Below, piece by piece: positions 28,594 to 36,882 of a DNA stretch of 39,299 bases. Source of the DNA: Streptomyces tricolor (GTDB taxonomy: Bacteria > Actinomycetota > Actinomycetes > Streptomycetales > Streptomycetaceae); contig NZ_MUMF01000388.1 of NCBI RefSeq assembly GCF_002155905.1, positions 1 through 39,299 on the forward strand. The letters run 5' to 3'. The notes under the pieces are model-generated. The model worked only from the letters and a program-made list of their open reading frames with translations, did no database searches and had not been told where the DNA came from. How positions within the stretch are numbered: position 1 is the stretch's first letter; each line of letters begins with the position of its first letter. The position numbers and the translations under genes were made by a program.

Positions 28594-28917
28594 TCAGGTC
28601 CCCCGTAGAAGGTTTGCAGTGTGTTTACCTGATCATGATGCCAGGGCCTCCGGTGGTGGAGAAACGAGTGGTGGGCGGCACCGTGGGCCCGTGTGCGCCG
28701 CCGTCACGTCCCCCGTCCGGTGGAGGCGGCGCGCGATGGGGCCGGCCCGGGGGAATCCTGTCGACGGCAGCGGCGGGTGGCGGGCAGGAGGCGGACGGGA
28801 TGCGGCAGGCGCGACAGGGGGTCCGGGCCGGCACGGTGGCGAGGGCCGGCTCGCGGCGCAGCGCACGGGCACGGCCACGGCAGGCCGCGAGCGTCGGCCG
28901 GCGGACGGACGTGCGTC
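28594..28917. other. Divergent intergenic region, no gene supported
   Basis: 324 nt between the peptidoglycan-binding gene and the DNA glycosylase gene. An open frame runs through from 28693 into the glycosylase but is Arg/Gly-rich and not protein-like. The segment near 28606-28645 is less GC-rich and probably holds the leftward promoter. Confidence 0.35.
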
Positions 28918-29709
28918 GTGCCTGAGCTGCCCGACGTCGAGGGATTCCGGAGGGTGCTGGAGTCCTGTGCGCGAGGACGGGTCGTCCGACGCGTCGACGT
29001 GCGCGACACGGGCGTCCTGCACGGCGTCAGCGCGCGACGGCTGCGCGGCGCACTGGAAGGCCGGCGGTTCGGCAAGCCGGAGCGGCACGGGAAGTGGCTG
29101 CTCGCCCGCACCGGCGACGGGCCCACTCTCATGCTCCACTTCGGCATGACCGGCCGGCTGATCTGCGCCGATCCCGACGATGCGCTGGATCCCCACGACC
29201 GCGTCCTGTTCACCTTGGCGGGCGGCCGGCAGGTGCGCTACCGCGACCAGCGCAAACTCCAGGGCCTCTGGCTGGCCGACGACGACTCCGCCGTCGCCCG
29301 GCTCCTGGAGCGCCAGGGGCCCGACGCGATGGCGGTGAGCCGCGAGGAGTTCGAGACCGCGCTGGCCGGGCGCCGCGGCCACATCAAGACCGCCCTCACC
29401 GACCAGTCCGTCCTGGCCGGCCTCGGCAATCTGCTCGCCGACGAGATCCTGTGGCTCGCCGGGCTACGCCCCGACCGCCGGGCGAGCGACCTCGGCCCGG
29501 CCGACCGCCGGCGCCTGTACACCCGGATGCGCCGCACGCTCCGCGCCGCGGTCGCCGCCGGCTGCGTCCCGCCGCGCGACTCCTGGCTCACCGGCCACCG
29601 CGACGACCCCGACCCGGTCTGTCCCCGCTGCGGCTTCCCCCTGCGCCGGACCCGGATGTCCGGTCGCGGCACGGTGTGGTGCCCGCGGTGCCAGCCGAGC
29701 GGGTCCTGA
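28918..29709 (+). CDS. Fpg/Nei-family DNA glycosylase
   Basis: A 263-residue base-excision-repair enzyme. The GTG at 28918 is chosen because the family needs its catalytic Pro at position 2 (PELPDVEGFRR), with Glu3 following. Also seen are the conserved Lys in HGKWLLA, HFGMTGRL, the H2TH region ending in DQSVLAGLGNLLADEILW, and a zinc finger C-x2-C-x16-C-x2-C (PVCPRCG…VWCPRCQ). The Fpg/Nei choice is open: actinobacteria carry several Nei-like paralogues and the spacing here looks nearer to them than to MutM. No ribosome site is clear, so expression may be low. A strong terminator follows. Confidence 0.9.
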   Translation: MPELPDVEGFRRVLESCARGRVVRRVDVRDTGVLHGVSARRLRGALEGRRFGKPERHGKWLLARTGDGPTLMLHFGMTGRLICADPDDALDPHDRVLFTLAGGRQVRYRDQRKLQGLWLADDDSAVARLLERQGPDAMAVSREEFETALAGRRGHIKTALTDQSVLAGLGNLLADEILWLAGLRPDRRASDLGPADRRRLYTRMRRTLRAAVAAGCVPPRDSWLTGHRDDPDPVCPRCGFPLRRTRMSGRGTVWCPRCQPSGS

Positions 29710-29724
29710 CCGGAACCAGTGCTG

Positions 29725-29756
29725 CGGCCCCGTCCTCCCGAAGGAGGACGGGGCCG
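29725..29756. terminator. Intrinsic terminator between convergent genes
   Basis: A 14-bp perfect stem (CGGCCCCGTCCTCC and complement) with a CGAA tetraloop, followed by TTCT. It can end the glycosylase transcript and, from the other side, the choice-of-anchor-K-like gene. Confidence 0.85.
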
Positions 29757-29834
29757 TTCTCGTCGTGGGCGAGGACCCGCCGGCATCACCGCGGCGGTGT
29801 CTGCCGGTGAGCGCGGGACCCGGCCGACAGCGGG

Positions 29835-30371
29835 TCAGGACTCCACGGCGGCCGCCCGCTGGAACCGGGCGTAGACCCAGGCGCTGTCCGTCTGGCCCTC
29901 GGGGACGTTGAAGGCGGTCGCCGTCTGCGTCTCCCCCATCCTCCGGAAGCCGGTGATCTCCACGTCGTACTCGACGTTGTCGACGTACACCTTCTCCGGC
30001 ACGTGGAACTCCTGCAGGAGGACCACGTCGTTCGGGTGCGGGCCTTGGTTGGGTGTCTCGTCATGACGGAAACGCACATTGATGTCGCGGTCGAAATTTC
30101 CGTTCTCGAAGTGCACCTTGACGGTGAGGTACACCCAGAACTGCGACTGCCCCGACAGCAGAATCGGGTAGTTGTAGTGTGTGAACTTGCCTATCGGGAA
30201 TTCCCGGCCGTTGAGGATCGCCTCCATCGGGTGGCCTTCGAAGTCATAGCCGCTCACATTGCCGCCGGAGGCCGGCTGCCCCCACCTGATCCGGCCGGTG
30301 TTCACTCCCGTGAGACCCGGAAGGTTCGCACTGGTCCCCGTGAATTTTCCGCTGGTCTCGATAAGCCCCAT
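29835..30371 (-). CDS. Choice-of-anchor K-like domain protein
   Basis: A 178-residue, beta-rich protein. The pattern SGKFTGTSANLPGLTGVNTG, then RIRWGQPA, YDFEG, FPIGKFTHYNYPI, and FWVYLTVKVHFE fits the choice-of-anchor K domain, found in exported surface proteins carrying varied C-terminal anchors (PEP-CTERM and others). Here there is no signal peptide and no anchor, so it is either cytosolic or exported in an unusual way. I use the ATG at 30371 with AAGGGGAA upstream; an upstream reading to 30506 has no good site and would read through a palindrome. The function of this family is unknown. Confidence 0.72.
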   Translation of the reverse strand: MGLIETSGKFTGTSANLPGLTGVNTGRIRWGQPASGGNVSGYDFEGHPMEAILNGREFPIGKFTHYNYPILLSGQSQFWVYLTVKVHFENGNFDRDINVRFRHDETPNQGPHPNDVVLLQEFHVPEKVYVDNVEYDVEITGFRRMGETQTATAFNVPEGQTDSAWVYARFQRAAAVES

Positions 30372-30419
30372 CGCGGGATTCCCCTTTCCCTGGGCTTCGC
30401 CGAACGAGTTCCCCGCCGT

Positions 30420-30444
30420 ATTGATCCCGGGTTCCGGGATCAAT
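30420..30444 (-). promoter_or_regulatory. 11-bp inverted repeat before the choice-of-anchor K gene
   Basis: ATTGATCCCGG and CCGGGATCAAT pair perfectly around GTT, 49 nt upstream of the ATG. A TAGAGT (minus strand, about 30455-30460) lies just upstream and could be the -10, so the repeat would overlap the transcription start: a good place for an operator, or a 5' hairpin in the mRNA. Confidence 0.5.
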
Positions 30445-30861
30445 GCGCCCCACTCTATGAGGGTGAGGCAGGGGCGATGAAACGAGAAAACAGGACAAAT
30501 ACACACGGTGCCGACCAGGGCGTCGGCCCTCGCCTGCGGGAAGCGCCGCCCCGGCCGTAGCGGACCTGGCGGATCGCCTCCGACCTGCTCGCGGCGTCCC
30601 GGATCCAGTGGGGCCCGGTGACCCCGGCGACGGTGCCAAAGGGGCGGTGACCGGCCGACAGGGCACCGCGCCTGTCGTGCACCGACCGCGCGCGAGGGGT
30701 TCGATTCAGGTCAATTACCCCTGGCCGCCTTGGCCATTGATTGACTATCTCTTTACTTTCGAAGCTCGAATGGGTGATCATCAGGCAATCCTTCGTGACC
30801 ACGTGCCAGGTCCCGTCCCGCCGCGGGAGGTCCCGGCGACGACCTCCCGAACAGGAGTCCC
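30445..30861. other. Divergent intergenic region, no gene supported
   Basis: 417 nt between divergent genes. Two patches (about 30475-30515 and 30710-30790) are much more AT-rich than the surroundings and probably hold the promoters; TTGACT lies at about 30740. No protein-like frame. Confidence 0.35.
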
Positions 30862-31437
30862 ATGCCCACGTCCGCAGCCCACGCCCTCGCGGGCATCGCC
30901 GCCGAACAGGCGCCCGACGCCGAGGAGTTGCTCGGCTCGGCCTTGTACGAGGAGGTGGTGCGGCACTTCTCGGCCGAGCCCGGCGCTCCGTCCGCGTCCG
31001 TCGTCCGGCACCAGGTCCGCGAGTGCCTGCGCTACCTCTATCTCGTCTCCCGCCACCCCGACCGGCTCGGCGGCCTCTTCCTGCCGGTCGAGCAGGACAT
31101 CGACGAGATCTGGCACTACCTCATCCTGCAGACCCACGAGTACCGCGACCTGTGCGAGAACCGGCTGCCCGGCGGGCACTTCATCCACCACCGCAGCATC
31201 TCCTACGACGCCTACCAGGAAGCCCCCGGGCGGGAGGCCGTCGCCGAGGAGGCCCTGCGCTGGATCCCCCTCTACACCGCCGCGTTCGGCCCCTTCGACG
31301 CCGACGCCCTGCCGCACTGGACGATCGTGCGGTTCCTGCACCACGAACTCGGCCTGTCCCTGGGTGAGATATCCGCCCTGGGCGAAGACGCTCAGTCGCC
31401 CGACGGCCCGACGGCCTCGGAGCGGGATCGCACGTGA
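30862..31437 (+). CDS. GRDP-like (glycine-rich-domain-protein-like) protein
   Basis: A 191-residue protein with no signal or membrane segment. Residues 76-110 (EQDIDEIWHYLILQTHEYRD, then C98 and GGHFIHH) resemble the GRDP-like family known from plants and scattered bacteria, where a D-x-x-W-H core is followed by a Y-x-x-x-C and a terminal H-x-x. The conserved His and Cys suggest a metal or catalytic site but no activity is established. The ATG at 30862 has AGGAG 6 nt upstream. The MFS gene overlaps its end by 4 nt (GTGA), so it is first in a three-gene operon with a transporter and a Baeyer-Villiger monooxygenase. Confidence 0.7.
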   Translation: MPTSAAHALAGIAAEQAPDAEELLGSALYEEVVRHFSAEPGAPSASVVRHQVRECLRYLYLVSRHPDRLGGLFLPVEQDIDEIWHYLILQTHEYRDLCENRLPGGHFIHHRSISYDAYQEAPGREAVAEEALRWIPLYTAAFGPFDADALPHWTIVRFLHHELGLSLGEISALGEDAQSPDGPTASERDRT

Positions 31438-32681
31438 CGCAGACGGCCCCGCCGACCGCGGCGGAATACTCCCGGGAACAGCGCCGCGCCCTGCGGGTGA
31501 TCGTCGTCTCGCAGGTGCTCGGCGGCGCCGGCATGGCGGCCGGCATCACGGTCGGCGCGCTGCTCGCCGAGGACCTGCTCGGCTCGACCAGCCTGGCGGG
31601 GCTGCCGGCCGCGCTCTTCACCATCGGCGCGGCCCTGGGAGCCGCGGTCCTCGGGCGCGTCTGTCAGCGCTTCGGGCGCCGCCCGGGTCTTGCGCTCGGC
31701 AACGCGGTCGCGGCACTGGGCAGCGCGGGCGTGGTGGCGGGAGCCGCCGCACGCTGGCCGGTCCTGTTGCTGACCGCGCTCTTCGTGTACGGCGCGGGTA
31801 CGGTCACGGGGCTGCTGGCGCGGTACGCGGGTGCCGACCTCGCCCCGCCCGAGCGACGCGGCCGGGCCTCCGGAACCGTGCTGTTCGCCATGACCCTGGG
31901 CGCGGTCGCGGGCCCCAACCTGATCGGCCCCACCGGCAGTCTCGCCGACGCCTGGGGCCTGCCACGGCTGACGGGCCCCTTCCTGCTGGCGGTGGCCGCC
32001 TACACCGCCGCGGCCCTGGTGCTGCTGGTGTGGCTGCGCCCGGATCCACTGCTTCTGACACAGCCGCGGGAAACCGGCGCTGGCGTGGCCGGGCCCGGCA
32101 GCGGTCCCCACGGTCCCGGGCGCGCCGCTCCCGGTGTCATCACCGGTGCCACCGTCATGATCACCGCGCAGCTGGTGATGATCACCGTGATGACCATGAC
32201 GCCCGTCCACATGACCGCCCACGGCCATGGGACCCAGGCGGTGGGTCTGGTGATCGCCCTGCACGTGGGCGCGATGTTCCTGCCGTCCCCACTGAGCGGT
32301 CTGCTCGCGGACCGGATCGGCGGGCGGCGGGTCGGCGCCGCGGCCGGCGTCGTCCTGCTGGGCGCTGGCCTGTCCGCGGCCCTCGCCCCACCGGCCTCCA
32401 CCACACTGCTGGCCTGCACGCTGGTCCTGCTCGGCGTCGGCTGGAACCTGGCCCTGCTGGGCGGCACGGCCCTGATCACGGACGCCGCCCCCGCGGAGAA
32501 CCGGGCCGCGGTGCAGGGCATGGCGGACGTGGGGATGTCCGTGGCCGGTGCGACGGGCGGCATGGTCTCGGGCCTGGTGGTGGGCGGCAGCGGTTACCCC
32601 ACTCTGGCGACGGCGGCAGGGGCCCTCGCCCTCGCGGTGATCCCGGCGGTGGCGCTCAGCAACGGGCGCCGGCGCGGGTGA
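31434..32681 (+). CDS. MFS transporter
   Basis: A 415-residue major facilitator protein with about 12 hydrophobic helices split by a central hydrophilic loop (residues about 200-235). Motif-A-like sequences are CQRFGRRPGLALG after helix 2 and LADRIGGRRVGAAAG in the second half, the usual two-fold repeat. It looks like a proton-driven exporter, but the substrate cannot be read from sequence. The GTG at 31434 overlaps the previous stop, implying translational coupling. The BVMO gene follows after 53 nt. Confidence 0.9.
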   Translation: MTQTAPPTAAEYSREQRRALRVIVVSQVLGGAGMAAGITVGALLAEDLLGSTSLAGLPAALFTIGAALGAAVLGRVCQRFGRRPGLALGNAVAALGSAGVVAGAAARWPVLLLTALFVYGAGTVTGLLARYAGADLAPPERRGRASGTVLFAMTLGAVAGPNLIGPTGSLADAWGLPRLTGPFLLAVAAYTAAALVLLVWLRPDPLLLTQPRETGAGVAGPGSGPHGPGRAAPGVITGATVMITAQLVMITVMTMTPVHMTAHGHGTQAVGLVIALHVGAMFLPSPLSGLLADRIGGRRVGAAAGVVLLGAGLSAALAPPASTTLLACTLVLLGVGWNLALLGGTALITDAAPAENRAAVQGMADVGMSVAGATGGMVSGLVVGGSGYPTLATAAGALALAVIPAVALSNGRRRG

Positions 32682-32734
32682 AACAGGCGTCCACATCCGG
32701 TCCGCCAGGTGATCCGGAAGAACAGGAGACCCCG

Positions 32735-34360
32735 ATGGTTACCACCTCCGGCCCGCAGGCCGCCGCCCGCCCGGTCGACGCCGTCGTCGTCGGCGCCGGT
32801 CTCTCCGGCCTCTACCAGCTCCACCGGCTGCGGCAGCTCGGCCTGACGGCGATGGTCCTCGAAGCGGGTGACGACATCGGCGGAACCTGGTACTGGAACC
32901 GGTATCCCGGAGCCCGCTGCGACATAGAGAGCATGTCCTACTCCTATTCCTTCTCCCCGGAACTGGACCAGGAGTGGGAGTGGAGCGAACGGTACGCCTC
33001 CCAGCCGGAGATCCTGCGGTACATCCACCACGTCGCCGACCGGTTCGACCTGCGCGGGGACGTCATGCTGCGCACCCGGGTCACCCGCGCCGTGTACGAC
33101 CAGGACAGTCACCTCTGGCACCTGTCCACGGACACCGGGCTGGCCGTCACCGCCCGGTTCGTCATCCTGGCGACGGGCTGCATGTCGGTCCCCAAGGACC
33201 CTGGCATACCCGGCGCCGACAGCTTCACGGGCGCCGTCCACCACACCGCCCGGTGGCCGCGTGAGGACGTCTCCTTCGCCGGCAAGCGGGTCGCCGTGAT
33301 CGGTACCGGCTGCTCGGGCGTCCAGGCCATCCCCGTCATCGCCGACGAGGCGGCTTCCCTCACCGTCTTCCAGCGCACCCCGGCCTACGTGCTGCCGGCG
33401 CACAACCGCCCGCTGCGGCCCGCGGAGATCGCACAGCTCAAGGCCCGCTACCCCGAATTCCGGCGGGCCCAACGGCTCTCCCGGGGCGGAACCGTCTTCG
33501 AGCCGCCGACCCGGTCGGCCCTGGAGGCGGACGAGACCGAGCGCACGGCCGCCTACGAGGCCGCCTGGGACGAGGGCTTCCTGAACGGACTGCTGCGCAC
33601 CTACACCGACATCCTGACCGACGAGAAGGCCAACGAGACCGTGGCGGAGTTCGTCCGGTCCAAGATCCGGTCGATCGTCGACGACCCCGCGACGGCCGAA
33701 CTGCTCTCCCCGCGCACGTACCCGTTCGCGACCAAGCGCCCCTGTCTGGGCACCGACTACTACGCCACCTACAACCTGCCGCACGTGTCGCTGGTCGACC
33801 TGCGCACGACTCCGATCGAGACGATCACGCCCCGGGGCATCCGGACCTCGGACGGGGAGCACGTCCTCGACATGATCGTCTTCGCCACCGGCTTCGACGC
33901 CCTGACGGGCTCTCAGCTCTCCATCGACATCGTGGGCAAGGGCGGCGTGCCCCTCCGCGACAGGTGGGCGGAAGGTCCCCGGAACTATCTGGGGCTCGTC
34001 ACGGCCGGTTTCCCCAACCTCTTCACCGTCCTGGGTCCGCTCAGCCCGTCCGTGCTCACCAACATCGCGGTGTCCCTGGAACAGCAGGTCGAGTGGATCA
34101 CCGACTGCATCGCCCACCTGCGGCGGAACGGCATCACGGAGATCGACGCCGCCCCGGATGCCGAGGCGGACTGGGGCGTCCACGTGGCGGAGGTTGCCGA
34201 CCGTACGCTCTACCCCGCGGTGGACTCCTGGTACACGGGAGCGAACGTCCCGGGCAAACCCCGCGTGTTCCTCGCCTACGCGGGCGGGTTGGACCGGTAC
34301 CGGGAGCAGTGCGACACCGTGGCCCGGAACGGCTACACCGGCTTCCTCCTCTCCTCCTGA
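32735..34360 (+). CDS. Baeyer-Villiger flavin monooxygenase
   Basis: A 541-residue class B flavoprotein monooxygenase that would convert a ketone to an ester or lactone using FAD, NADPH and O2. The first dinucleotide site GAGLSG is at 20-25 (FAD), followed by DIGGTWYWNRYPGARCD, hallmark of cyclohexanone-monooxygenase-like enzymes. The BVMO fingerprint F-x-G-x-x-x-H-x-x-x-W is FTGAVHHTARWP, residues 164-175. The second site GTGCSG is at 190-195 (NADPH). The conserved VFATGFDALTG lies near 386. Length is typical of the CHMO group. The ATG at 32735 has CAGGAGA upstream. Neighbours are an MFS exporter and a GRDP-like protein; substrate unknown. Confidence 0.94.
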   Translation: MVTTSGPQAAARPVDAVVVGAGLSGLYQLHRLRQLGLTAMVLEAGDDIGGTWYWNRYPGARCDIESMSYSYSFSPELDQEWEWSERYASQPEILRYIHHVADRFDLRGDVMLRTRVTRAVYDQDSHLWHLSTDTGLAVTARFVILATGCMSVPKDPGIPGADSFTGAVHHTARWPREDVSFAGKRVAVIGTGCSGVQAIPVIADEAASLTVFQRTPAYVLPAHNRPLRPAEIAQLKARYPEFRRAQRLSRGGTVFEPPTRSALEADETERTAAYEAAWDEGFLNGLLRTYTDILTDEKANETVAEFVRSKIRSIVDDPATAELLSPRTYPFATKRPCLGTDYYATYNLPHVSLVDLRTTPIETITPRGIRTSDGEHVLDMIVFATGFDALTGSQLSIDIVGKGGVPLRDRWAEGPRNYLGLVTAGFPNLFTVLGPLSPSVLTNIAVSLEQQVEWITDCIAHLRRNGITEIDAAPDAEADWGVHVAEVADRTLYPAVDSWYTGANVPGKPRVFLAYAGGLDRYREQCDTVARNGYTGFLLSS

Positions 34361-34376
34361 GAGCAGCAGGCGGAGC

Positions 34377-34406
34377 ACCGGCCGTGGGCACCGCACCACG
34401 GCCGGT
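34377..34406 (+). terminator. Terminator of the BVMO operon
   Basis: An 11-bp perfect stem (ACCGGCCGTGG and complement) with an 8-nt loop, 16 nt after the BVMO stop. Confidence 0.75.
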
Positions 34407-34684
34407 TCAGCCGGTACGGGTCCGTCTGTCACCGCCGCGGCCGGTGCGCCCCTGCGCACCGACCGCTTCCGCTCCGGTCGATGTCCCCGCCGGCGCTGCG
34501 TCAGGTGGCGCAGCACTCGGGCGACATCACTCTCCCTACCGGATCGGTTCGGCCCGAACATGCCGCCCACCGACCGCATCCGGGACCACGCCGGCCAGGC
34601 GCGCGGACCGGGCACGCCGACTCGCCGGCCTCGTGCGTCACCGGTTCCCCACCGGGAGCGGGAGAAGCCGCCCGGTCCGGCGTC
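34407..34684. other. Intergenic region, nothing recognised
   Basis: 278 nt between convergent genes. I see no gene, no repeat and no further clear hairpin. Confidence 0.4.
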
Positions 34685-35620
34685 TCAGCCAGTGGCCAGC
34701 TCTCCGAGCAGCTTCCAGGTGCGGCGCCGGTCGGCCTCACCACCGAGGTCCGTCGTGGTGAACACCACCTCCGTCGCCCCGGCCTCGCGGTAGCGCCGTA
34801 CCTCGGCGGCGACGGCCTCCTCGTCCCCGATCACGGCCAGGTCGGCGGCCCGGGTGCCCCCGGACAGCTCGATCACCCGCTGGTAGGAGGGGAACCGCTC
34901 GTAGAACGCGAGCGCCTCGGTCGCGCTCTCCCGCACGGCCTCGGGGTCCGCGGTGACCACGCCGGGCACGAACGCCACGATGCGCGGCGCCGGCCGGCCT
35001 GCCGCCTCGGCCGCCGCGGTGACGGCCGGGACGATGTGCTCGGCGAGCGCGCGCGGGCCGGCCAGGTACGGGAGGATGCCGTCCGCGAGTGCACCGGCGA
35101 CGCGAAGCGCCTGTGGTCCCATGGCGGCGACCAGGACGGGCACCGGCGGTTCGGCGCCCGGCACCGTCGCCGGCAAGGGTGTGGTGGCGGTCAGCAGCTC
35201 TCCGTGGAAGTCGGCGCTGCCCGTCTCGACGAGTTGGCGCAGGGCTGTGAGGAACTCCCGGAGCAGGCGGATGGGGCGCTCGTACGGGATGCCGAAGCCG
35301 GCTTCCGTCAGCTGCTTCGTGCCGAGCGCGAGCCCTAGGTGGTAGCGGCCGCCGGTGGCCGCCTGGGCTGTTTGGGCCTGGCCGGCGAGGAGAAGCGGAT
35401 GGCGGCCGAAGACGGGGACCGCAGATGTTCCGACGTGCAGCCCGGGCACTTCGCGGCCGACGATCGCGGCGAGCGAGGGCGAGTCGTACGAGAAGGTCTG
35501 CCCGAACCACGCAGAACGCAGCCCGGCCTCGTGGGCTTCCCGCGCGAGCTGCACCAGGGTGTCGATCCGGTGCTGAAGAGGGAGCGCTAATCCGATGGTC
35601 ATACCCAGAGCAACCGGCAT
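34685..35620 (-). CDS. F420-type LLM-class flavin-dependent oxidoreductase
   Basis: A 311-residue luciferase-like monooxygenase-fold protein: MTIGLALPLQHRIDTLVQLA, EAGLRSAWFGQTFSYD, the non-prolyl cis-peptide region VGTSAVPVFGRHPLLLAGQA, and GRYHLGLALG. These match the F420-dependent group of LLM enzymes in mycobacteria and Streptomyces. The start is uncertain: ATG codons at 35635, 35620 and 35602 all lack a clear ribosome site; I use 35620. It is divergent from the sulfonate transporter operon. As LLM enzymes include the alkanesulfonate monooxygenase SsuD, a role in sulfur use is possible, but F420-type members more often act on other substrates. Confidence 0.83.
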   Translation of the reverse strand: MPVALGMTIGLALPLQHRIDTLVQLAREAHEAGLRSAWFGQTFSYDSPSLAAIVGREVPGLHVGTSAVPVFGRHPLLLAGQAQTAQAATGGRYHLGLALGTKQLTEAGFGIPYERPIRLLREFLTALRQLVETGSADFHGELLTATTPLPATVPGAEPPVPVLVAAMGPQALRVAGALADGILPYLAGPRALAEHIVPAVTAAAEAAGRPAPRIVAFVPGVVTADPEAVRESATEALAFYERFPSYQRVIELSGGTRAADLAVIGDEEAVAAEVRRYREAGATEVVFTTTDLGGEADRRRTWKLLGELATG

Positions 35621-35703
35621 GCTCACGACCGGCATTCCTGGCCGTGTATGACAAGTGCGTTGCCGGCACGTAACACCGGCCCGCCCTCCGCCTGCGGCTG
35701 CTG

Positions 35704-35710
35704 TAGAAAT
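35704..35710 (+). promoter_or_regulatory. Candidate -10 for a leaderless sulfonate-operon transcript
   Basis: TAGAAAT ends 7 nt before the ATG at 35718, placing the expected transcription start at or next to that ATG, so the leader peptide would be translated from a leaderless mRNA. No clear -35 is seen. Confidence 0.45.
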
Positions 35711-35717
35711 GGGCCTC

Positions 35718-35789
35718 ATGATGTCCGAGTGCTTGGTGCGACGCCTGGTCATCGACCTGTGCCGGCGCCCGGGCTCGTGTTGTTGCTGA
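35718..35789 (+). CDS. Cysteine-ended leader peptide (attenuator ORF)
   Basis: A 23-codon ORF encoding MMSECLVRRLVIDLCRR, then PGS and three consecutive Cys codons (TGT TGT TGC) right before TGA. The core R-R-x-x-I-D-L-C-R matches the actinobacterial 'putative leader peptide' family, and polycysteine leaderless ORFs upstream of sulfur genes in mycobacteria act as cysteine-responsive attenuators. Here it lies 177 nt before a sulfonate uptake operon. When Cys-tRNA is short, ribosomes would stall on the Cys run and alter downstream RNA folding or termination. A second ATG at 35721 is an alternative start. The sequence is seen directly; the mechanism is inferred from the mycobacterial case. Confidence 0.75.
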   Translation: MMSECLVRRLVIDLCRRPGSCCC

Positions 35790-35849
35790 TCCGGCCCGCT
35801 ACGCGCCCTGCCGTGCGGTGAGGTCACCCGCACCAGGACGGTTGCCGCG

Positions 35850-35864
35850 CCCCTGTCTCAGGGG
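35850..35864 (+). terminator. Attenuator-like hairpin before ssuC
   Basis: CCCCTG-TCT-CAGGGG followed by TCGTTCTCTCCCCTTTCG, a pyrimidine/T-rich tract. It lies between the Cys leader peptide and ssuC and could be the regulated terminator. The stem is only 6 bp, so it may be part of a larger fold. Confidence 0.45.
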
Positions 35865-35966
35865 TCGTTCTCTCCCCTTTCGTTCGGCGTCACTGCCGCT
35901 CGGGTCCGGCCACCCCTGCCGGTCGCCGGCAGCAGCTCACGTCCCCGCGCCCAAGGAGGACGACGC

Positions 35967-36848
35967 GTGTCCACCTCTCCTGCTCCAGCGACATCCGATG
36001 ACATGACGTCACCCGCCGGCGTGCCAGTGCCGCCCGCACCGCGTCCGCCGGCGCGGGGCGCGTGGGCGCGCGTGCGCCATGGCGCGCTGCCGTTCGGTTC
36101 CCTCCTGCTGGCCCTCGCCCTGTGGCAGCTGCTGGCGGCGAGCGGAACGTGGAGCGAGACGCTGGTTCCGCCGCCCGCCAGGGTGTGGGACGCGTTCGTC
36201 GACGTGTCCACGACGCACGACGGCGTACGCGGCTACAACGGCACCTACCTCATCGAGCACCTCGGCATCAGCCTGCGCCGCATCGCGATCGGAGCCGGTG
36301 TCGGCATCGCACTCGGGGTGCTGTTCGGGCTGCTCATGGGCACAGTCGGCTGGATGCGTTCGCTGTTCGAGCCCTGGATCACCTTCCTGCGGACGCTGCC
36401 GCCCCTGGCGTACTTCTCGCTGCTCGTCATCTGGCTGGGCATCGACGAGGAGCCGAAGGTCACCCTGCTGGCCATGGCCGCCTTCCCGCCCGTCGCCGTG
36501 TCCACCACCACGGCCGTCGCGGCCGTGCCCACGAGCCTGGTCGAGGCCGCCCGCGCGCTCGGCGCGTCGCGGTGGGACGTCGTCAGGGACGTCGTCGTAC
36601 CGTCCGCGCTGCCGGAGACTCTCACCGGGGTCCGGCTCGCCGTGGGCGTGGCCTACTCCTCCCTCGTCGCCGCCGAGCTGGTCAACGGCCTGCCCGGCAT
36701 CGGCGGCATGGTCAAGGACGCCGCCAACTACAACAACACCCCGGTGGTGCTGGTCGGCATCATCGCCATCGGCGTCTCAGGCCTGATCATCGACGGCCTG
36801 CTGCTGCGGCTGGAACGCGCTGTCGTGCCGTGGCGCGGTCGCGCGTAG
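35967..36848 (+). CDS. ssuC: Sulfonate/taurine-type ABC transporter permease
   Basis: A 293-residue inner-membrane permease with about six helices and a hydrophilic, Pro-rich N-terminal 35 residues. The EAA loop that contacts the ATPase is EAARALGASRWDVVRDVVVP near 193-212. The overall sequence (TLPPLAYFSLLVIWLGIDEEPK, GIGGMVKDAANYNNT) fits the SsuC/TauC branch of the nitrate/sulfonate/taurine family. The GTG at 35967 has AAGGAGGA 6 nt upstream. It opens a compact operon: the binding protein follows after 34 nt and the ATPase overlaps that. Exact substrate (taurine, alkanesulfonate or sulfate ester) cannot be fixed. Confidence 0.9.
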   Translation: MSTSPAPATSDDMTSPAGVPVPPAPRPPARGAWARVRHGALPFGSLLLALALWQLLAASGTWSETLVPPPARVWDAFVDVSTTHDGVRGYNGTYLIEHLGISLRRIAIGAGVGIALGVLFGLLMGTVGWMRSLFEPWITFLRTLPPLAYFSLLVIWLGIDEEPKVTLLAMAAFPPVAVSTTTAVAAVPTSLVEAARALGASRWDVVRDVVVPSALPETLTGVRLAVGVAYSSLVAAELVNGLPGIGGMVKDAANYNNTPVVLVGIIAIGVSGLIIDGLLLRLERAVVPWRGRA

Positions 36849-36882
36849 AACCCTGTCCCCCGTGCACAGAAACGGCTCCGCC

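Noticed and set aside
28603..28616. Half-match (CTTCTAC on the minus strand) to the terD/spo0M element upstream of the peptidoglycan-binding gene
   Set aside because: The second arm is missing, and it overlaps the ribosome site region; likely chance.
32594..34615. Long leftward open frame opposite the Baeyer-Villiger monooxygenase
   Set aside because: Shadow frame; the + strand product carries all BVMO motifs and a ribosome site.
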